A stretch of 64,000 nt of DNA from Glandiceps talaboti. Taxonomy: Eukaryota > Hemichordata > Enteropneusta > Spengelidae. The notes under the pieces are model-generated. The model saw only the letters and a list, made by a program, of their open reading frames with translations. It was not told the origin of the DNA and did not search any database. Numbering within the stretch: position 1 is the stretch's first letter; each line of letters begins with the position of its first letter. This document shows positions 36,801 to 46,729 of this stretch, piece by piece. Made by a program: the position numbers and the translations under genes. Where the stretch lies: assembly GCF_964340395.1 (NCBI RefSeq), contig NC_135550.1:22934676-22998675 (forward strand), written 5' to 3'.

Positions 36801-38121
36801 CATTTACCCAAACCTTCACAATTTTTATGAAATTTGAAGAATATTGTATGTTTTTTTGTGCCTTTCAATACTATAATGACACACCACAAAATTGATAAAT
36901 TTTGCCATTCCATTTCGTAGAATGGACAGGGTAGAAATCAAGTAACCATCCAAGTAATAGAACCAGTTGACATGTGAAATTGACATCGTAACACTCCATG
37001 ATAATTTTGATTTGATGAGAGGATGATAATCATTTTTACTGTTCTGACTATATGTAGGGTGATTTGTACATCGTTGGCATGACATCGGTAGACTGGCCAG
37101 ATTGTCAGACACCAGAGAATGCAACAAGAGCTACTATTCTACCCAGCGGTTGGGTTATAGAACCTGCTTTCAGGAACAGAAAAGTACAATCCATGGTAAC
37201 TTATATGGTTCAGGTAAGTCTGTTGTCATAACAGCATACAACATCCCATTATCTGTTATATAAAACAGGTTCAATTAAGTCTGTGTTGCTATGACAACAA
37301 TATCCCATTGTCAGTTATGTCAGACAGGTTCAGGTACATGTAAGTGTTGCTATGACAACATATCATGAACACCCTATTATCATTTATATTGAACAGGTTC
37401 AGGTAAGTTTATGTTGCTATGACACCATATCAACATGCCATTGTATAAAGTTATGTGAAGCCTGATAACAGCTATCAAAGTTTACCTTTCCTTGATTGTT
37501 GTACATCATTGTCAATATCACAAAGATGTGAAATGCAATTAAGTGACATGTTTTGTTGTGTACATAGTGCTGTGTACATGTCAAAGTACATATTGTGGCA
37601 AGTCTACTATTTCTCTAATAAAGTCCTACTTTACTTACTATGTCATGTCTGCAAACACATTAAATCTCATTTACATCTGAGTTCACTGTTGTTCCCTCTA
37701 ACAACTGTTGAGATTTGACAATTTATGTTTATTTCTCCCTGTCTACAAGTGTTTCTTCTCTGAACTGTAACTGTAGAGTATTACTATATTAAATAGTGAT
37801 ACATAGATCATAGGAAGATGCACAGAAGTACAAAACTTCTTTTGTGAAAGTAGACAGTGTCCTTCCAAAAGTAAAAGCAATTTTGTCAGGGCATTTTAAA
37901 TACTTGACAATGATTTCTAGACTTGTTCCCATTTATGAAATCACAAATCAGTTTCAAATTTTTAAATCACTTCTAATGAATTTATAATAACTTGTCTTGT
38001 CATATTTCAGATTGACATTGGTGGAAAAGATGTTCCAGCCAGTTTCTTTAACTTTCTGTCTAAGAGGCTTCCACTGAGCATTGCATATCTGCGGCAGTAT
38101 TTACAGTCAGGCCTGCCATGA
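21232..38121 (+). CDS. Tandem START-domain protein with N-terminal membrane anchor (12 exons, 771 aa)
   Basis: Exons: 21232-21354, 24929-24985, 25429-25569, 28006-28355, 30628-31586, 31900-32032, 32905-32970, 33363-33459, 34103-34145, 36450-36529, 37058-37213, 38011-38121. They sum to 2316 nt in one open frame. Residues 14-34 form a hydrophobic segment (YFWSFFWFLCLTALSAV), likely a signal anchor. About 61-290 looks like a first START-type lipid-binding domain (GCNTVVNATPQEVLNTL ... NKEWDTYTEYSVV), interrupted by 18 Gln at 154-171. About 290-555 is a Ser/Thr/Lys-rich, probably disordered linker with RRLSF. About 560-771 is a clearer START domain (SFLGKGLIKAPPKAVYEAVK, ARATILPSGWVIEP-like segment, TYMVQIDIGGKDVPASFFN). 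A role in binding or moving a lipid at a membrane is inferred from the fold. Met13 at 21268 has the better start context. Closest named family not determined. Confidence 0.86.
24185..24580. mobile_element. MITE-like element with inverted termini, about 400 bp
   Basis: Intron 1 of the START gene. The left end is CCTTGGGCCTATTAAAAAAA then GTGTTTGG. The right end is CCACAATTTTTTTGTTAGGC then CTTAGG, which pair as terminal inverted repeats of about 25-30 bp. No coding capacity. The rest of this 3.5-kb intron holds nothing I can identify. Confidence 0.65.
25326..25367. repeat. (TTTG)n microsatellite
   Basis: About ten GTTT units just upstream of START-gene exon 3. Together with the following T/G-rich stretch it forms the region before the acceptor at 25428. 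Confidence 0.93.
26513..26579. repeat. 22-bp tandem repeat, 3 copies
   Basis: Unit CTGGTCAGAAATGGTGTTAT plus CT. The third copy has one substitution. It lies in intron 3 of the START gene. The rest of that 2.4-kb intron, apart from the repeat at 27.2 kb, shows nothing recognisable. Confidence 0.93.
27205..27415. repeat. Tandem repeat of about 55-60 bp whose units each carry a small palindrome, 4 copies
   Basis: Each unit contains a hairpin of the form ACACCCTATATATAGGGTGT (copy-specific loops: TATGTATG, AGATAT, TATATTT), then AATTACATAGTTACAGAAAC. Located in intron 3 of the START gene. Confidence 0.9.
28144..28197 (+). repeat. Coding CAG/CAA repeat (18 glutamines)
   Basis: Eighteen Gln codons, CAG interrupted by CAA blocks, in exon 4 of the START gene, flanked by Gly-Gly-Thr-Asn and Leu-Leu-Pro-His. 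The pure CAG core is eight codons. Confidence 0.97.
28637..28715. repeat. (ATTT)n microsatellite
   Basis: About 17 TTTA/ATTT units ending in TTAG units, in intron 4 of the START gene. The remaining 2.2 kb of this intron shows no recognisable feature. Confidence 0.95.
33063..33330. repeat. Minisatellite of about 40 bp, about 5 copies, interrupted by a family B element
   Basis: Unit of the form CACCATGCTACTAGTGCTA then GTAGTCAGATCTCAAATTA. Four copies lie before the insertion at 33200 and one after it. Intron 7 of the START gene. Confidence 0.88.
33200..33295 (+). mobile_element. 96-bp terminal-inverted-repeat miniature element, family B
   Basis: Ends CTGTAAGGTACGCTGTGAT and GTCACAATGTATCTTACAG are imperfect inverted repeats. 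It matches the reverse complement of 11056-11150. It is inserted in the 40-bp minisatellite, and the segment CTACTAGYGCTAKYAGT occurs on both sides. Confidence 0.8.
33490..33895. repeat. Compound trinucleotide array (GAT)n/(GAG)n/(GGT)n
   Basis: Starts about 30 bp after the donor of START-gene exon 8 (33459). Blocks in order: GAT, GAG with a short G run, GGT, GAT, GAG, mixed, GAT. All six frames are open across it and produce poly-Met, poly-Ser or poly-Val style artefacts, so no gene is called. Confidence 0.97.
34345..34830. mobile_element. SINE-like fragment with internal duplications
   Basis: Intron 9 of the START gene. A pol III B-box-like GCAGGTTCAAGC occurs in two tandem copies (about 34380-34430), followed by TCCTTGGACAAGATTTGAATC and AATTGAATTCTACC. 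A segment CTTCTTGATCTATTTTGA is present twice (about 34612 and 34680). This resembles degraded tRNA-derived SINE bodies of marine invertebrates, but no A box is clear. The rest of this 2.3-kb intron shows nothing recognisable. Confidence 0.4.
37196..37425 (+). repeat. Tandem repeat of about 60 bp that includes START-gene exon 11 end and 5' splice site
   Basis: The exon ends ATATGGTTCAG with donor GTAAGTCTGTTG. Three further copies follow: AACAGGTTCAATTAAGTCTG, GACAGGTTCAGGTACATGTAAG and GAACAGGTTCAGGTAAGTTT, each followed by GTTGCTATGACA. At least the last copy is a perfect donor. Confidence 0.9.
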
Positions 38122-40011
38122 TGTATACAAAGGCTATAAGTCTGGATAACACAAGGCAGCTTGTTAGTATAGTATTCAACAAAAAATTAACATTTACAAT
38201 TTTGTGTATATTTAAATAGAGTGAGGAGCATTTGACTAACATTTATCAAAGGGCATTTCAAGTTAATAGTGCCATTAAAGTCTCAAACACAAAAAAATAA
38301 TAAACAATAAATTAAAATAAAATAAAATAGAATGAAAGAAGAAAAGGCAAACTTTGTAAATATATGCTCTTAAAATACCATATCAATTCATGGAAATATT
38401 CATAGACTCTTGGGTTATAACATTTTAATCTTTATCTATGTCAGTCATATCATTATGGACGAGAACAACTCATTTTTCATAAAATTTTCTTGTGGGGTGT
38501 GATTTCCGTATTCCATTGTCTGATAAAATGATAATTCATGAACAGACTGTGGTTGATATTTATTCACAAAAGCAGTCCTACATGTATCAACAAATGAAAT
38601 ACTGTTAAAGTTAGGGATTCTGTGTACATACAACACATTTAGTGAAAGTAACAATTTCACTTTTGAGAGTTGCTAATTAAGTAGTAGTATTCAACAAATC
38701 ATATTTAGTACATCCAAGAATATATTAACGAGTTACCCACAGTATTGACAATCCAAGTTTTGCTTTTGCTATGAGTAAATATAGGCAGTTAGTGAGTGTA
38801 AGAGTATACTATACTAGTACCAGTGCTTGTAAAATAGCATTGAGCAAAGCATGTTTGAAAAAATATTAACCCAGGCACAGAAATAGCCTCCCAGCTCCTA
38901 TACATAGGTAGGGGTCATTTGTTCTGCATGCAAGATGTAATCTGTTGGGAGAACCTCTATGTATGTACATAGGGTTATCTACATATACGAAGACTTAGAC
39001 AGTGATGTCAGAATGTTTAGATATAACAACATGTGTAATTGTATATACAAAAATATCAATAACATATCTTACAACTGCACAGCCTCAGGGCCAAAGTACA
39101 TTTACGTACATAGGCATGTTGTCACAGTGCACAGTTTGGAAGTAGGAAGGAAGAAATCATAAATGTACATTCAGTGGTGCTCAGGCTGTAGTGAATGGTT
39201 GCAATTTGATTTCAAATACAAACTTGCATTGTACATGGCACAGTTTGTACAAGAATTGAATAGTTATCCATTAAACCTGATGAAATGAGCTGTTTATTAC
39301 AATCCATGTGTGATATTTGATGCTTGTTTTTAGTACACTCGTAAAGTCATTGAAGATTGGCCCTGTTAAGTTAAGTTAAAGATATATTTGTGAATTCATT
39401 TTATCAAGTAGGCATTTCGTTATTCAAGTATCCACTGTCATTTTGACAGAACTGCTTTATTTTCAGAGTACAACACTGAACACAGGCTGACTTAGAATAT
39501 AAAAGTACATAAAACTATGTTTTAATCAGTTGAATGCATAAAAATACTTCTATCAATTGTTAGCTGCTTAATTTTTGTCTGTGTACAGATTTTTATGTGT
39601 TCAAATCGGAATCCATGAAGAGAAAAATTATACCACAATTGTTTTAAAAATATAATTTATCCAATGGTGCAGTGTTGTAGGATATATTAAGTACTTTCTT
39701 TATGAAAAGTAAAGAAATGTTATTTAGTGTATCGTTTTATAGTGCAATACAATATGTTTGTTATTTGTATGTTTATAAGTTGTCATTGGTTTCACTTCCT
39801 TTATATCATCACTGTGAATAAAAACGATATGAAAGTGACATAAATGACTAACTTACTAGCTAAATTTGGTTGTTGATTTCAAACTAAATCTGTACTTTAA
39901 TGATTGTCTTTGTAGGTATAGTCTTGGGTATAGTCCTGTAAACTGATTTCAGCAAATATCTTGCCATCATATTAACATATTTAACTCCTGGATTTGATTC
40001 ATATCAATATT
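38122..40011. other. START-gene 3' UTR and flank
   Basis: AT-rich sequence with an A-rich tract at about 38288-38345. The best polyadenylation signal is AATAAA at 39817-39822, which would give a 3' UTR of about 1.7 kb. Short open frames here have no recognisable content. Confidence 0.45.
39817..39822 (+). terminator. Candidate polyadenylation signal of the START gene
   Basis: AATAAA within GTGAATAAAAACG. A-rich AATAAA-like motifs at about 38300-38330 are earlier alternatives. Confidence 0.35.
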
Positions 40012-40383
40012 ACTACCAAAGCAGAGAAAGACTATAGAATTTCAATTAAGGGCGCAATGCTTTTTTACATCTCACACAATGTGTTTTGTTACAAAGTGAC
40101 ATTAAAACAAAATACATATACTGATAACACGCAATCATATACAATGATACATTTTGTCTCACTGTGAACACAAGTAAAGTTTTGTGTTTGAATCTTCTTC
40201 ATTCGACTGTCAGTTGTATTGATTTGTGTTCACAGTGAGATCAAATGTATCAGTTTATATGATTGCGTGTTATCAGTGTATGTATATTTCTGTTTTATGT
40301 AATTTGTAACAAAACACATTGTGTGAGATGTAAATGCATCATGCTGCCTAATTGAAACTCTATAGTCACTCTGGTTTGGTAGT
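40012..40383. mobile_element. Foldback MITE, family A, best-preserved copy (372 bp)
   Basis: Left end ACTACCAAAGCAGAG then AAAGACTATAGAATTTCAATT; right end AATTGAAACTCTATAGTCAC then TCTGGTTTGGTAGT. The arms are nearly complementary over about 170 bp (for example CATTTTGTCTCACTGTGAAC and GTTCACAGTGAGATCAAATG). It lies between genes. Two related copies lie in introns at 2.8 kb and 10.1 kb. Confidence 0.85.
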
Positions 40384-40805
40384 AAAGTGCAAGAAATGTG
40401 AGGGTTTCTAACTAAATATAACTATATATGTAAAGGTTAAGGACAGACATTGGTCTCTCCAACAACTAGAGTTAAGGTAGTACCAGTACTTGTTTTTAAA
40501 GGAGAGCATTTCAATGTAGATATTTTGTATGTTAGTTGTATTTTTGTATAATTTCTTTAGAAATGTTATTCTTTGGATTTATATAAAACAATGTCTTGTT
40601 TATCACAATACAGGCTGAAACCTTCATGCCAACACAACCATTATTTAGTAGTAGTCTCCATAGTAAGCTTGATGGTTGACATGGTAAGGATTCTTTCCAC
40701 TCAGCCTACAAACTTGGTCATTCAAACTCGGTCTTTCTTGGAAACTATACATAGCGTATGATTGGTTGAAAAGTAACTTGATGCCTATATTTGGTCAAAT
40801 CACCT

Positions 40806-41240
40806 GGGGCGCGTTCGATTTGCACAATCATGATCATGATTTATCAATCACAATCATGATTTTGCATTTGATAAATACCAATCACAATCATGATTGGTAA
40901 TCATAGTAATCATGCCCCGAACCATGATTGCCATGATTACAAGATGGTGGACAACGTAATCATACAGGGGGATTGCGCGCCGGTGGCTGACGGCAAGTTA
41001 GAAATGACGGAAAACATTATGTACATAAATTGTGTTTGGTCTGATTGGTAATTTGTTATCATTGTAATCATTTTGATGATGTAAAATCATTTAATTTATC
41101 GGAAATATGCGAAACTTTTGAAAAAAATGTACATGTAAGTAACCATGATCGTGATTGAGCGTTTTGTTTACAACCGCGTTTCGAGAAATGACGTCAGATT
41201 AATCACAATCATGTTTGGGCAAATCGAATGCTCCCCTGGA
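40806..41240. mobile_element. MITE-like element with CCTGGGGCGCGTTCGATTTGC-type termini
   Basis: The left terminus reads CCTGGGGCGCGTTCGATTTG. The right terminus is GCAAATCGAATGCTCCCCTG plus G, an imperfect inverse of about 21 bp. Inside there are many short AATCATGAT-type palindromic motifs. No coding capacity. The termini resemble those of Harbinger-like miniature elements, which is an impression only. Confidence 0.7.
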
Positions 41241-42170
41241 TGTGATCAAGTTGGCCAAATATGGAAATGTTTATGTGACCTTTGTGCAATTAACCTAGAA
41301 TGTCAACACTTTATATGCTAATTTTATTCTCATCGTTTATACCAAATTCTAATTACAGAGTTTGCAGGCTGAGTGGCAAGAACAATTGCTTAAGTCAACC
41401 ATCCAGTCATCTATGGGGTTACATTATTACAAGAATATGCTATGTCATGAATTTCTTATTTTGTGATATCTAAGGTCAGCTAGATAATGCTATGTGTCTT
41501 TTTTTTCATATACTAAAAGTTATCATTTCCCCCATACATTCATCTAATTTCAGTACTGGGGTGTCTGGTGATTTGGGGATGGAGTGCTGATAGGGATCTG
41601 GTGCTCAAAACAGGGTATTACATTAGGGAAATGTGGTGTTTGCAAGCTTTTTTGGAGTGATTGTTTCTGCAACATTGACACAGTGGCTCCAGTATGAAAT
41701 TGTCATATGTAAATGATGTAAACAGTATTCTGCCATGTCTTCCAGAAAGTACAGAATTTACACTTATTTGTCAGCAATAAAAATGTGAATGAAAATGAAG
41801 AACATCTCAAAGTTGCAGTGGTAGAGGAAATTTATTTCAGTATGAGAGTGAGAGATGCATATTCAGTCTTTCTCTTTCTCTCTCCAACTTAGTGTTTGTT
41901 TGTTTGTTTGTTTGTTTGTCTGTTTGTTTGTTGCCTAAGGGGGATGGGCAATAAGTGTCGTTTTGTTACACTGTTTACAATTACAAACAGCAATAGACAT
42001 AGGCCGCATTCAAAAAAACTTTCCAGAAAGTAAAACAAAATACATCATTTACCAAAGTTATAAGACCCAATGACATTTGAAAGAATAGCAGCGGCCTTCT
42101 TAGTCTTGTGCTGTGCTTTAATATGTCTGCGTTGGAGTAAAACAAACAAAACAGTAGTAGTAGTACAAAT

Positions 42171-42207
<37 letters not shown>

Positions 42208-42848
42208 CATTGTATAAAATTGTATACTTTTACCTACAGTATGTATGTGATTAAATATACATATAACAGGTTTATAATCGCAGCAATATCTCATATTAAA
42301 GTATCGAGTGTCCTTTGTTACTGTTTGTTTATTTCTGGCTGATCAAACATTCAAACCGAGATACGCTTACTTTATGATTAATTTCACACATTGGCAATCT
42401 TTTCAATGCGACGATATCCATCTCACGTTTCCAAGCAGCAAATGCCTTTAGTGTAACTATATCGGGTGCCTAGAAACGATAAAAAGAATGAAAGAAAGAA
42501 TATCTACGTCCTCGGGTACAAGAACAAAAAAAAACGCTATTTCACTTACACGGTAACGTCGTCAATGCTAAAATCTTTTTGTACAATAAATTGTCTCCTG
42601 GCCAATATTAAGGTATAATACGCCATACATTACGCTAATACAGTTAGCATTATTCAACTCTGAAAAAAATGGGTTCTATGGCTATCGGAAAGAATAATAA
42701 CAGTCCAAAGGTCAGATGAAACAATTAAGTCGGTGCAGTGCACTTTTTTTTAATCATTTATTTCTTGTGGTCATCCCTTTATCATCTCTGTTTCGATTGC
42801 TGAATAAAGAAGTAATCCGGCCACAAATTACAAGGGTGGGATAAGTTG
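41241..42848. other. Intergenic stretch, no gene seen
   Basis: Contains a (TTTG)n tract at about 41892-41930 and a (TAG)n tract at about 42170-42207. No exon with recognisable protein similarity was found. Confidence 0.5.
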
Positions 42849-42861
42849 GTTGCTAAGCAAC
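42849..42861. promoter_or_regulatory. Palindromic RFX X-box
   Basis: GTTGCTAAGCAAC is a perfect inverted repeat matching the RFX-factor X-box (GTNRCC-N-RGYAAC type). In animals such sites often sit near promoters of ciliary genes. The nearest downstream coding region starts at 45280. A possible 5' UTR exon end (ACTACAG with GTAATG donor) lies at 43297. Confidence 0.55.
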
Positions 42862-45233
42862 TGTAGTGCGTCTGAAACACATATTGGATTAGCATACATC
42901 GGTATTTAGAAATACCACTGTTGTCCTTACAAGTGTTTTGCGTGGTCGGGTTGTGAGTACATTATATCCCGATCATTTTGATGGTGTGGAGGTATGCATG
43001 GTGCAAATATTGGTTTATTGGTGGCGTTACGGTCAACAGAGATCGTCAAACACCTGCCAATTGTCTCCATAGGACTTCTATGCATTGTCGTTACTCGATA
43101 GAAAAGTTACATTTGACAAACTTGTTTGATTGAGTTCAGTCGAACCAAGGTTTGCACCTCAGGAGCTCACCCACTCTTTGGATATTTGGATTCAGTATCA
43201 CTGCTATTTTTGGGGACAGCACTGTCTGTCGAAGAGAGGATCTTTTGTACCCTGTCTGTATAGTGGAACGATGGATGTGACAATACCAGAACTACAGGTA
43301 ATGTTCCAATCTTTCTATCCAGACAATAATTAACAGCAGGTGGCCTTTTCTACTTGCATTTATCAATTGAAATATTGAAATTGTAAAGAAGGCCAAACGT
43401 TTGAACTTTCCTTTGATAGTAATTGGAGAAAAATGCATCGTTTAAAATCTGTGTCGGTCTGAGGCTCGTACGTAAGAGTTGTCGAATGGGTTTCACATAG
43501 TTCCATGCGTCAGAAGAGTGCTACTAGTGATTTTTCGTCTGTCGTGTATTTGTAGACCATCTTGTTTTATCGATATCGATGTTGAACTGTATTCAAATGG
43601 CTGACCAACTCGTAAACGTTTGATACGATAAATCTGCGATCATTTTAGTGGAAGAATACATCCAGGTAAATGGTTTAGTTGTAAATTTAAAAAAAAACAC
43701 CATTGGAGTCCATATTTTATGGATTGTTGATGAGTTCATCAATTGAACGAACAGGTAGTTTAAGAGCTCTACGTGACTTCATAATCATATGTTGTCTACC
43801 TTTTGATAATAACCTGTTAACACCTGTCCAACTATCCAAAAGTAATAATTTACAGTCTTTCATATTAAAGCTACCAGGATATCCTGGTAATTCCGTCGTG
43901 TTTTCTGTACTAAGCTTTCCGCTGCCAAGTATCATACCATATATATATACAGTACATAAATAAGACACATAATTCTTGTGATAACATTGTTGTATTGACA
44001 AATTTCATCGCTTTGTAAAACCAAACACGGTTTTTATTTCCACTCTAAGCTGACTCCTAGTAATTCACACATGGCAATCATGATTTACAACAAATTTGAT
44101 CATTGCTTCATGTACGTACTTTGAATATATTTCTAATCGATCTTAGTAATATTTTAAGAACGCTATTGTCAGCATAAATTTGATCATGGACCATTGAAAT
44201 TCATGGGATCGATCGAAACGCTTTGTAAAACAGGAAAGCAATCGACTTTTAAAATCTCCTCTTAGTGATCTAACGAGGTCAGTCAGAAAACCATACTCCA
44301 TATATTTGCACAGATATATACTCAAATTTTACTAAAGTTTCCGAGAAAATCTGAGTAGTACAAGTACTACATGGTAGTTGTGGACGCATATAAGAATATA
44401 TTATCATAATTATATGATATTTTTGATAAATAATATTTCATACATTGTCATCATATATACAAATAAAATCAGTTTAGATTTATCGATGATCAAAAGTAAA
44501 TAGTTGCGCGTTAAAATCGATATCACTGAAATTTTTACAGACCTACTTTACAATTTACAAGTAAAGGTAAATATTCACTTTGCTAAAAGTCAGTTTGACT
44601 CTAATCTTGTACAACCACTGTGTTTACAAAATTAACCGCAGTTGACTCGGTGGATTTTAGTTACTCGTAACTTTGACGACAATACATTCGATCTCACGGT
44701 AAACATTTCGCTATGTCCAGTGATTAACTACGTAAACAAAACGGGATTTCAAGTATGTGTTTTATGCACTACTTAAATTTTACAAAAAAAACACCGTCGG
44801 GCTGCTAGCGGACAGAAAACACCTGCGATGGTAATTAGTCGGTGTACTTTTCGCTATCGTGGCATTTGACTGGTAAATCTACTCTCGATTTTTTTTTCAA
44901 GTACATTGGGCTGCATCGCCTTTTCTTAGTGTTTGTACATGGTCATTATAAGATGTGTGTAGTTTGATGTGTCAAGTAATTATTGATCTGCTGTTAGTTG
45001 TTAGCAGTCCCCTGCTATTCCCCATTGTACTGTTATTGACCAGTGTAATCGACGGAGTCAATACTAAACCAATTAAAAGTTGGCAGTAGCTATCTCGTGC
45101 CGTAATCTCGCGGGCTTGACGATCGATTCCGTGACCTCCGACCCCGTTGTTACCAGTTTTTTTTAGTGTCACTCTCTTCACAACTCAACAAATGAATAAG
45201 GACTCTCAAACTTTGTCATTTCCCGTTTTACAG
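42862..45233. other. Upstream region of the 45.3-kb gene; possible non-coding first exon
   Basis: A donor-like CAG/GTAATG at 43297 and an acceptor TTTTACAG ending at 45233 would allow a spliced 5' UTR. If joined, the frame that starts at 43130 reads into a stop before the main ATG. The open frames at 43130 and 43703 have no recognisable protein features, so no CDS is called. Otherwise nothing seen. Confidence 0.35.
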
Positions 45234-45279
45234 GAGCAAAGGTCGGAAATGACGGAGCTGTTTCGCTAAAAGTGATGCC

Positions 45280-46467
45280 ATGATGTCAGAAGCTAAGGAT
45301 TCAGAAGAAGGAAGATGGGATTACAATTGTCATCCCAGCTTCAGGCAACTCGTACAAGAAGACGTATACTTGACAGATCACAAAGTTCGACCATTACAGC
45401 CGAATGTTAGTTCGAGACCTACTCCAGCAATGAAATTTCGTGAATTGGGAATTCCATCGCATCTCCTACAGGAAAGTTTTCTTGCTCATAAAGCAAGGAG
45501 GGAAATTATTGAAGAGATTCAACGAATGGATAGTTTGAATATAGAGAGACACATAACTTTGAGCAGACAGAACCACAGTATGAAAATGGAAAGGAGAGAG
45601 TTTCTGAAACGCCACAAGGATTTCATGAAGCGCTCAGAAACATGTGTTGGAATCAGACACGGTCGAGTTCAAGCCAGATTTCCCCACATACGAGGACATT
45701 CCAGTGTTGTGGTTGGACCCCGTGTGCTCAGAGATAATGGAAATCAGAAGGCAAGGGACCTTCTAGAAAAAGAAATTGAATCGATCAATGATGCCATTGA
45801 GGCCGTTAGACTATCACAAGACACTGTGCCATCTTCTTTACTGTCAGCAGCCCGTCGAAATTCTGTCTCTGCGTCAGGAAAACGTGTTCGCAAACTGGAA
45901 AGACGTCTATCGGCTTCACAGTTAGAAACCGGACATCTTACCAGTCCTAAAGTTGATCTTGAAAATAAGCCAAACACAGCGCCACCTCGGGTACGATCTC
46001 AAAGTACTCCACATGCATTGAGGCCACATAAAACAGTATCTTTCTCCGAAACCGTGCAACAACTTGGTGAAGGTGGGTCTGACTTAAAGCCCCCTCACAA
46101 TCTATCTGGCTCTACTGGAGCGAGTCACCTGATTAATGGGAAAACTCCACGAAATCCACCAAAATATATAAATTTATCCAAGCTAGAACTAAGTGGACTG
46201 GTCAGCCCGGTCAAATATGATAAATTCAGTCCGAGGAAAAGTGGGTCCAGCGCTAGCGGACGAGTCAGAAATCAACTTCCTACATCCGAAGAAGTCCACG
46301 AAAAATTTCGAAATCGAGGTCGTCTGATGACATTAAAAGCTGCCACGGAGTTTGTCAAAGATAAAGAAAAGTTGGACTATCTCGTTAATTTTGTTGTCGG
46401 AGGAAGTACTACGTCAGAGAAGACAACCAAGACCAATGATGACGACACTGTCGCGAAAGAAGGATAA
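45280..46467 (+). CDS. Uncharacterised basic protein, single coding exon (395 aa)
   Basis: I do not recognise this gene. Residues 1-160 are the most structured-looking part: a conserved-looking MKFRELGIPSHLLQESFLAH followed by a charged helical segment (RREIIEEIQRM ... MKMERREFLKRHKDFMKRS). The middle and C-terminal parts are Ser/Pro/Lys-rich and probably disordered. KTVSF at about residue 251 matches the RVxF docking motif for protein phosphatase 1. A lysine-rich, possibly helical end follows (LMTLKAATEFVKDKEKLDYL). An acceptor at 45233 suggests a spliced 5' UTR. Two tiny upstream frames (45249-45269, and 45275-45283 overlapping the start) precede the ATG. Length, codon pattern and lack of internal stops support a real gene. 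A motif shared with the gene at 50.6 kb suggests distant paralogy. Confidence 0.8.
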   Translation: MMSEAKDSEEGRWDYNCHPSFRQLVQEDVYLTDHKVRPLQPNVSSRPTPAMKFRELGIPSHLLQESFLAHKARREIIEEIQRMDSLNIERHITLSRQNHSMKMERREFLKRHKDFMKRSETCVGIRHGRVQARFPHIRGHSSVVVGPRVLRDNGNQKARDLLEKEIESINDAIEAVRLSQDTVPSSLLSAARRNSVSASGKRVRKLERRLSASQLETGHLTSPKVDLENKPNTAPPRVRSQSTPHALRPHKTVSFSETVQQLGEGGSDLKPPHNLSGSTGASHLINGKTPRNPPKYINLSKLELSGLVSPVKYDKFSPRKSGSSASGRVRNQLPTSEEVHEKFRNRGRLMTLKAATEFVKDKEKLDYLVNFVVGGSTTSEKTTKTNDDDTVAKEG

Positions 46468-46723
46468 TCAAACAGGTGGTCGTTTAATGGGATCGTACAC
46501 TGGTAGGCAGTCTCGTCTACTTCCTAAATCTTTACATAGTGAATGTATGATATTCAGTTAATTATACATACAGAATAGTTCAAATATGTTACGCGCGAAT
46601 ATTACAAAATATGTGCTTCAGGCACACACATCTCGTTGTAAAATGTATTGAGTTTTGATATTCAACGTATATAGACATTTTGATTGAACCAGTATATTGA
46701 ACAGGAAAACAAAGGCCAACTTT

Positions 46724-46729
46724 AATAAA
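46724..46729 (+). terminator. Candidate polyadenylation signal of the 45.3-kb gene
   Basis: AATAAA about 260 bp after the stop codon. Confidence 0.5.

Noticed and set aside
43130-43333. Small coding gene upstream of the 45.3-kb gene
   Set aside because: No protein features. If spliced to the acceptor at 45233 it ends before the main start, so 5' UTR is more likely.
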